From: Piliocolobus tephrosceles
Lineage: Eukaryota > Chordata > Mammalia > Primates > Cercopithecidae
DNA length: 64,000 nucleotides
NCBI RefSeq assembly: GCF_002776525.5
Contig: NC_045453.1
Coordinates: 39,860,096-39,924,095 of the forward strand
Reading direction: 5' to 3'
Positions 57,379-64,000 of this stretch are shown piece after piece. Under the pieces are notes generated by a model. That model was not told the DNA's origin and ran no database searches. It saw nothing but the letters and a program-made list of their open reading frames with translations. Every line of letters begins with the position of its first letter. The stretch's first letter is position 1. The position numbers were made by a program, and so were the translations under genes.

Positions 57379-58404
57379 CACTGATTAATCCTTCCTGTAA
57401 CTCCTCATTGTGCCTGCCTGCACCTTCTCTCGTTCTTTCTCACTTTTACCAAATTGACATTTTTCTTCCACCTGGACTTCTTTCCTGTCTTTTTCACTGC
57501 TGGTTTCTCATTTGGTCCTTATTCTCAGGGCCAGTGTTTACTGTCTCTTGGAAACTGCTCACTTTTTCTCTCTCATAGAAGAATAGGTAGTTGCCTGTCC
57601 ATACTGCTGAGCTGGGAGCTTTCTGCAGAGGCTTCAGTTCAAGGTTGGGGATTAAGAGGAAGAACTGAAATCTCTTTGTGGTTTGGGACATTCAAAATTG
57701 CAGCATCTTGCAAAGATCTTCATTACAGGAATTATAGAAAAACATGGTCTGTCTTTGGACACAGTGATTTTAGGGACCATCAAATATAAGTTGTGAAGAG
57801 TTAGACAGCAGAGGATTTTTAGTCATAATACTTTCACATTTTAATATCCTAGACACCAAACAATAGCTGTGATTACTGTATCATTCACAAATATTTCTCC
57901 TCTTCACCCATTTCTACTAATTTACCTCTGGAAATAAGATAAATTGGAACTTATTTGAGCATTCTGGTCTTAGTTTGAGGCCACATACAGCCATCTTCAT
58001 GGTTTATCACTGTGATTCTCATCTCATAGGAAACAAGAGTTATGTAGCAATCTGCTGCACGATTAATTCCACCCCGACGTCTCTTCTCTCCAATTCAGCA
58101 ATGCCTCCATGGTGCATCAGTCCATCAATCAAATATATAATAAAGAGAGATGGCAGCAATTTGGATGAAGCTGAGATATGGATATAATAATAACCTTATT
58201 ATCAGATTTTATGTTTAAGCATAAAAGTATATTCTTAGATGAAAAGACTTAAAAGTCACAAAAAATTCCTCTGGGCAACTTGCTTTAAACTAGGGGTGGT
58301 TGACATGTTTTGAGGCTGTTGGGGGTTGGTGGGGAAGACTGGACATGGAGGCCCTTGAGGCCAAGCAAGGGAATATGACAATTATCCCAAAGGCAGTCCT
58401 GTGC
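57379..58404. other. Unassigned sequence
   Basis: A 111-codon plus-strand ORF (57454-57789) has a phenylalanine-rich opening from a pyrimidine-rich stretch. I recognise no protein. No repeat named. Confidence 0.35.
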
Positions 58405-58630
58405 TGTGCTGAGAAGCAGTGGCAGCCGGGCTCCCTGGCTTCCACACTTACTGTCTGCATGACGCCAGGCAAATTACTTATTTTTTCTGTGCCTCAGTGT
58501 CCACATTTGTAAAATGGGGACAATAATAGCATACATAGGGTTATTACAAGAATTAAAGGCATCAATGTCTGTAAAATACTGAGGCTAATGACTGGCACAG
58601 GGTCAGTGTCAAGTAAGTGCTGTTTTAAAA
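58405..58630 (+). repeat. MIR SINE, near full length
   Basis: 'ctgcatgacgccaggcaaat' then 'tacttattttttctgtgcct', 'aaaatggggacaataatagc', 'atacatagggttattacaag' and 'atgactggcacagggtcagt' run through most of the MIR consensus, including its 3' tail. Confidence 0.85.
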
Positions 58631-59089
58631 CTTCGAATGAGGCTGCTGGATGCATGGTAAGGACATTTCAGGGCTAAGAGGAGCCTGTAAGATTTTTCAT
58701 GTTACCCACGCTAGGCCTGCGGGTACATCTCCAAAACAAACAGAAAACAGCCTGCTGCCAGGAACACGGACATTTCACAGCAAGAGGGAAATGAGCAAAC
58801 AAGGCAGGAAGAAGATGAGAGGAGAAATACCAGGAAAACACTTTTCTTGATTTTATTTGCTAAAAGTGGGAGTCTAAAAGAAATATCTGTGAAATAAGAG
58901 AATTCCACTAAATATGGAAGTATATAATTTATATAGAATGAGCTACACGAAAAAAATCTCCCTATGCTGAATAAAAACATATTCTACTTATTCAACAATT
59001 ATTTCAACAACGAAGTAAAATATGAGCTCATAATATTTATCTTTTTTATAATTTTTGAGATGACAAATGCATTCATCATAATTAAGCTA
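58631..59089. other. Unassigned sequence
   Basis: No repeat or gene signal recognised. Confidence 0.35.
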
Positions 59090-59156
59090 TGAATCTAATT
59101 TTTCCTAATTCAACAACAACAAATATAAGTAGCCCAATTAAAAAATGGGCAGGTGA
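59090..59156 (+). mobile_element. L1M LINE, ORF2 3' region (part 1)
   Basis: 'caacaacaacaaatataagt' followed by 'agcccaattaaaaaatgggc' is the L1 stretch just before 'aaaggacttgaatagacat'. It breaks off at an inserted L1MA 3' fragment and resumes at 59371. Confidence 0.75.
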
Positions 59157-59370
59157 GATGAGATGCATACAGGTGGTATGGCTGCAGATATTAATCCACT
59201 GTGTATTTCAAAATAGCTAGAAGATAATTATGTGACTGTTCCTAGTATAAAGAAAAGTATTTAAAATAACAAATATTCCAGTTACTCTGACTTCATTATA
59301 TAAGCATATCAAATTATCATATGAATTCTGAAAATATGTACATATGCTGCGTATCAATTTTGAAAATGGG
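59157..59370 (+). mobile_element. L1MA 3' end inserted in L1M
   Basis: 'acaggtggtatggctgcaga', 'actgtgtatttcaaaatagc', 'tagaagataattatgtgact', 'gttcctagtataaagaaaag' and 'tatgctgcgtatcaatttt' follow the 3' UTR of an L1MA element (L1MA4-like). The words 'aaaatgggcagg' on the left and 'aaaatgggtaaa' on the right look like a decayed target-site duplication of the host L1. Confidence 0.7.
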
Positions 59371-60202
59371 TAAAAGACTTAAACAGACATATCCCCAAAG
59401 CAGATCTACAAATGGCCAATAAGCACATGAAAAGATGTTCAGTGTCGCTAATCATGAGGGAAATGCAAATTAAAATCACAAGATACCACCTCAAACCCAT
59501 TAGGATGTCTAGTATTAAAAGAAAAGCATAGCAAAACAAATAGTAGTGAGGATGTGGAGAAAGTAGAACCTTCTCATATTACTGGTAGGAAATATAATAC
59601 GGTACGGTTGCTGTGGAAAACAGTATGTTAAATTACCAGATGATCCAGCATTTCCACTTCTTGGCATATACCTGAAAGAATTGAAAATGGGAACTTGAAC
59701 AGACATTTGCAGTCCCATGTTCATAGCAGCATTATTCATAATAGCCAAAAGGAGGAAGCCACTGAAAGGTTTATCAACAGATGAGTAAATAAATAAAGTG
59801 CGGTATGTCTATACAATGGAATATTATTCAGAGTTAAAAAGGAAGGAAAATTGGATGCATACAGTAACGTGGAAGAACCTTGAGAGCATTATGCTAAGTG
59901 AAATAAGCCAGGCACAAACTGGACAAATACCATAGGATTCCTCTTATATAAGGTACCTGGAGTACTCATATTTGTAAAAACAGAAAGTAGAATGGTGGTT
60001 GCCAGAGGCTAGGGAAGGGAGAATAAGGAGATACTGTCTAATGGGTATGGAGCTTCCGTTTTAAAAGATGAAAAAGTTCTAGAGATGGAGAGTAAGGATG
60101 ATTGCAGAACAATGTGAATGTGCTTAATGCCACTTAACTGTACATTCAAGAATGGTTAAAATGGTCAATTTTATGTTATGTGTATTTTACCACATACAAA
60201 AA
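59371..60202 (+). mobile_element. L1M LINE, ORF2 end and 3' UTR (part 2)
   Basis: 'acttaaacagacatatcccc', 'gccaataagcacatgaaaag', 'atgagggaaatgcaaattaa', 'tgttcatagcagcattattc', 'gtctatacaatggaatatta', 'gtgaaataagccaggcacaa' and 'aatggtggttgccagaggct' are the 3' third of old L1s. It ends near 'tattttaccacatacaaaaa'. No functional ORF. Confidence 0.88.
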
Positions 60203-61460
60203 ATTCTCCACACTTTGACAGACCTTGGCTGCCACATGCCTGGCTGACTTTCTTGTAAATGTTCTGCTGTCTTCATGTGGATCTTGCTATTAGGAATTTT
60301 CCTCCTAGTGAGCAAAAGGTTAAGGAGATGGCAACTGGGGATATCGAGAAATGTGTTAACAAATGAGCTCTTCGAAAGCGTTGAGTTTACCCCACATTGG
60401 CGCTCCTGCTCTTAAATAGTTTGACTGGTTAACTTATCTGCCTTCAGAATGATCTACTTTATAAACTTCTGATTGTTATGTATAAAATTTATAAAATTTC
60501 CAGTACTATTTGCTTACATTTTGCCTTACTGTTTGGAGTTTTTTTGGGAGGGGAATAAACTGGTGCCAAAATATAAAGAAAGAATAACTGGAAATTATTA
60601 ATAATTTCAATGCACAGTAAGGAGAGTTAAAATATATCTAAAATGAATAGATTTTTCTTAGCTGGCCCATCCTAACTCAAGGCATCTCCGTTTAGAAATA
60701 TAAGCCCACTTTTAATCAATTTCAAAGGTTGTCAAAGCATGTTTATAGATCTTTTATAAGAAAAGTAGCATTTTTACAGGCAAATCTTTCTTCTTAAAAA
60801 AAAATCAAAATGTAGCACTTAAATTGAGATTGAAATCCAGCCGTGACTTAAATATTACCCCAATGAGCAATTGCAGGTACATTTCCTTCTCTGGCACAGT
60901 TAACGAATCTTGGAAGGTCACAGAGTTAGCAGAGCTTTTTGGGGAAATGCCTCAACCTTCCCCCTCTCACCCCCACCCCACTCAGGGAAAGGCCAGAGGA
61001 GACTGTTTTCCCCTTTTGCATATTCCACCTTTTAAAAGATCATTTCCTTTCCAACACTGAAAGCAGAGTAGCCATAGCAGGTATTAGGAAAGCTCTACTT
61101 CATGCTTTGAAACATTGAAACTTCCCATGTGATTCAAAATTTCAACTCTGACTTTTGGATTTTTAATAGGAACAGAAACTGCTAACTTGAGTTGAAAAGG
61201 TGCTTTGTGGAAATGTGAAGCCCTGGAAGCCTCCAGAGACATCAGGGACAGAGTGGCTTCCCCCACCCATGTAAACGAAATGCAGACACAACATGAACTG
61301 TTTCTGTCCTTCTACATTTCTACTTTGGAGTGAGGGGGTGGAGAAGGTTCATGTAGAAGGGTGGAGATTGGGAAAATTTTAATTCAGTAACATAAAAATG
61401 TTATTTGGAAAATAGATGGATGAATTCAGCCAAAACAGAAAAAAAAAAAAAAAAAGACAC
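60203..61460. other. Unassigned sequence ending in an A tract
   Basis: No named repeat. A run of about 18 A ends near 61455, just before the left target-site duplication of the L1 that follows. Confidence 0.4.
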
Positions 61461-61475
61461 AGAAGGACGTTTTCT

Positions 61476-62105
61476 TTTGCTTTGCAGAAGCTCTTTAGTT
61501 TAATTAGATCCCATTTGTCAATTTCGGCTTTTGTTGCCATTGCTTTTGGTGTTTTAGTCATGAACTCTTTGCCCATGCCTATGTTCTGAATGGTATTGCC
61601 TAGGTTTTCTTCTAGGATTTTTATGGTTTTAGGTCTAACGTTTAAGTCTTTAATCCATCTTGAGTTAATTTTTGTATAAGGGGTAAGGAAGGGATCCAGT
61701 TTCAGTTTTCTGCAGATGGCTAGCCAGTTTTCCCAATACCATTTATTAAATAGGAAATCCCTTCCCCATTGCTTGCTTTTGTGAGGTTTTTCAAAGATCA
61801 GATGGTTGTAGATGTATGGTATTATTTCTGAGGCCTCTGTTCCATTCCATTGGTCTATATATCTGTTTTGGTACCAGTATCATGCTGTTTTGGTTACTGT
61901 AGCCTTGTAGTATACTTTGAAATCAGGTAGCGTGATGCCTCCAGCTTTGTTCTTTTTGCTTAGGATTTTCTTCGCTATGCATTCTCTTTTTTGGTTCTAT
62001 ATGAACTTTAAGGTAGTTTTTTCCAATTCTGTGAAGAAAGTCATTGGTAGCTTGATGGGGATAGCACTGAATCTATAAATTACTTTGGGCAATATGACCA
62101 TTTTC
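61476..62105 (-). mobile_element. Primate L1, inverted 5' block (twin priming)
   Basis: This is the antisense of L1 ORF2: 'gcagaagctctttagtttaa', 'tgttgccattgcttttggtg', 'ccatcttgagttaatttttg', 'tggctagccagttttcccaa', 'ctgttttggtaccagtatca', 'cctccagctttgttcttttt' and 'gctttgatggggatagc'-type wording. It ends near 'gggcaatatgaccattttc'. The block is inverted relative to the L1 piece at 62106-63081, and the two are adjacent in L1 coordinates. Left target-site copy: agaaggacgttttct at 61461-61475. Confidence 0.92.
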
Positions 62106-63081
62106 AAGATCATCAGAGTGAACAGGCAACCTACAAAATGGGAGAAAATTTTTGCAATCTCTTCATCTGACACAGGGCTAATATCCAGAATCTACAAAGA
62201 ACTTAAACAAATTTACAAGAGAAAAACAAACAACCCCATCAAAAAGTGGGCAAAGGATATGAATAGACACTTCTCAAAAGAAGACATTTATGCAGCCAAC
62301 AAACATATGAAAAAAGCTCATCATCATTGGTCATTAGAGAAATGCAAATCAAAACCATGATGAGATAACATGTCACACCAGTTAGAATGGCCATCATTAA
62401 AATGTCAGAGAACAACAGATACTGCAGAGGATGTAGAGAAACAGGAATGTTTTTACACTGTTGGTGGGAGTGTAAATTAGTTCAACCATTGTGGAAGACA
62501 GTGTGGTGATTCCTCAAGGATCTAGAACTAGAAACAGCATTTGACCTAGCAATCCCATTACTGGGTATATACCTAAAAGATTATAAATCATTCTACTATA
62601 AAGACATGTGCACACATATGTTTATTGTGGCACTGTCCACAATAGCAAAGACTTAGAACCAACCCAAATGCGCATCAATGATAGACCGGATAAAGAAAAT
62701 GTGGCACGTATATACCATGGAATACTAGGCAGCCATAAAAAAGGATGAGTTCACGTCCTTTGCAGGGACATGTATGAAGCTGGAAACCATCATTCTCAGC
62801 AAACTAACACAGGAACAGAAAACCAAACATCACATGTTCTCACGCATAAACAGCAGTTGAACAGTGAGAACACATAGACCCAGCAGGGCAGGGGGCATCA
62901 CACACCGCTAGCCTGTCAGTGGGATAGGGAGCTAGGAGAGGGATAGCATTAGGAGAAATACCTAATGTAGATGACGGGTTGATGGGTGCAGCAAATCACC
63001 ATGGCATGTGTATACCTGTGTAACCAACCTGCATGTTCAGCACACATACCCCAGAACTTAAAGTATAATAATAATAAAAAA
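62106..63081 (+). mobile_element. Primate L1 (L1PA/L1PB age), sense 3' block
   Basis: It starts 'agatcatcagagtgaacagg' in late ORF2 and runs through 'gggctaatatccagaatcta', 'cactgttggtgggagtgtaa', 'tgggtatatacctaaaagat', 'accatggaatactaggcagc' and the 3' UTR ('ctaatgtagatgacgggttg', 'accccagaacttaaagtata') to an (AAT)/A tail. Right target-site copy: agaaggtcattttct at 63082-63096, two mismatches to the left copy. The plus-strand ORF at 62085-62360 is an ORF2 C-terminal remnant, joined artificially across the inversion. Confidence 0.94.
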
Positions 63082-63096
63082 AGAAGGTCATTTTCT

Positions 63097-63214
63097 CCTA
63101 AGTAATCTGTTCTTTGATTCAAATCAATGTGTCCTGTGTTAACTTAAGTCTACTATTTTCCTACTTCCAATTTCTCTATAAAGTGTTTTATGGACATGGA
63201 CCTCTAAAAGTAAT
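63097..63214. other. Unassigned short spacer
   Basis: No signal recognised. Confidence 0.4.
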
Positions 63215-63475
63215 AACATCAGCTACAAGTTCTTGAGTTTATGCTGTGTCAGCATTGTGCTAAGCTTATTATATATTTCAGTTAATCTTCACAATTTTAT
63301 AATGTAGCTACTATTTATATTATTATCCTAATTTTGCAGGTAAGGAAATTAAGTCTCAGAGAACATACATGAATTCCCAAGCTCTCCTATCTCTTAAGTG
63401 GTGAGGCTGCAATTTAAATTAAGGCTTGTATGATTCCAAAGTGAATGCTTTGACCACTAATTTGTATCACCAGCC
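63215..63475 (-). repeat. MIR SINE, antisense, near full length
   Basis: 'cagcattgtgctaagcttat', 'agttaatcttcacaatttta', 'tattattatcctaattttgc', 'aggtaaggaaattaagtctc', 'aagtggtgaggctgcaattt' and 'aatgctttgaccactaattt' follow antisense MIR from its 3' end to its 5' end. Confidence 0.85.
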
Positions 63476-64000
63476 TAGATGAATGGATGTTACCACACAA
63501 TAAAGCAATATCTATTATTGAGTGGTATGAAGATGGGATGCTTGTAAACTTAACGCTCTGCCTTTGAAAAGATAACACTTGGTCTTAAAAAATGCTACTC
63601 TAAAAATTTTATTTTTAAGTCAGCATTTCCGTAGAACACATAAGTCTAGGGCCAATTAATTTTGAGATCTACAGAGGACATCAGCAAACTGAATGCCCTG
63701 GAAGTCTTGTGGTTAAGTAGATGTTTAATGTATGAATTAATCGACTTTGGCTATGAAATGCTCTATAATAAAAAAAACTCCAAATCTCAGCAGCTTACAA
63801 CTATCATGTGATTTTCATAAGTCCTCTGTGTTAGGTCAGCTGGCAATGGTAGGTGACACAGATCTAGAGCAAGTGTTTGTCCTTCTGGGACCCAGGTTGA
63901 AGCAGTAGTGTTTACCTGGAGAAAACTTCTCTTAGGGCAGTGGGCAGAAGTGAGGAGGCCGAGCCAAACGTACGTTTGACTTGGGTTAAATTCTCTGCTT
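63476..64000. other. Unassigned, with a possible old repeat at the right edge
   Basis: From about 63760, 'ccaaatctcagcagcttaca', 'gtgttaggtcagctggcaat' and 'cttctgggacccaggttgaa' recall a common mammalian repeat that reads 'aaaatctcagtggcttaaaac...gggacccaggctgaagg'. I cannot name it, and it runs off the window. Confidence 0.35.

Noticed and set aside
62085..62360. 91-codon ORF resembling the L1 ORF2 C-terminal region
   Set aside because: It spans the inversion junction of a dead, truncated L1. It is not an independent gene.
1..64000. CRISPR arrays, phage or bacterial defence systems, operons
   Set aside because: The window is primate nuclear DNA. The only short repeats are microsatellites and SINE/LINE copies, and none shows regular repeat-spacer spacing.
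1..64000. tRNA, rRNA, snRNA and Y-RNA genes or pseudogenes
   Set aside because: I looked for their characteristic opening words and box motifs. I found only the tRNA-like and 7SL-like parts that belong to MIR and Alu.

Overview
This window is primate nuclear DNA, most likely from an Old World monkey. It is intergenic or deep-intronic: AT-rich overall, with no open reading frame that looks like a conserved exon, no tRNA or rRNA gene, no CRISPR array and no bacterial or phage-type gene. The primate assignment rests on several full Alu SINEs. The Old World monkey assignment rests on one young, well preserved Alu at 36530-36838, which carries a set of base changes that I associate with the AluYR lineage of macaques and relatives. 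A run of ten N at 33765-33774 marks an assembly gap inside a GAAA microsatellite.

Layout. 1-1766: a CA-rich microsatellite, then mostly unassigned sequence. 1767-4545: a nested pile of retroelements. An antisense L2 is split by an MLT1 LTR, the MLT1 is split by an MLT2-type ERVL LTR and by an L1M, and the L1M is split by a 5'-truncated AluY. 4610-5521: AluS and AluJ. 6.3-13.4 kb: mostly unassigned, with MER5A and MIR relics. 13459-13887: a solo endogenous-retrovirus LTR on the minus strand, flanked by a 5-bp duplication. 14-18 kb: MIR and L1M relics. 18088-19740: a second antisense L2, interrupted by an LTR-like element. 20-33 kb: MIR, MER5A, old L1 and L2 relics plus a CA repeat. 33.3-39 kb: AluS with a GAAA tail, a perfect 33-bp tandem duplication, AluYR, MIR and another AluS. 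39.4-39.7 kb: a GC-rich island. 40-48.2 kb: MIR, L2, MLT1, L1M, AluJ and MER5A relics. 48.2-55.3 kb: the most repeat-poor part, holding only an L1MA 3' end. 55.3-60.2 kb: old L1 relics on both strands, with MIRs. 61476-63081: a primate L1 with a 5' inversion of the twin-priming type and recognisable target-site duplications. 63.2-64 kb: MIR and a possible older repeat.

No genes work together here. What can be read is an insertion history: L2 and MIR first, then MLT1, MLT2 and L1M, then AluJ, AluS and L1PA/PB, and last AluY and AluYR. Family names come from memory of consensus sequences and subfamily level is approximate. Repeat boundaries without a visible target-site duplication may be off by tens of bases.
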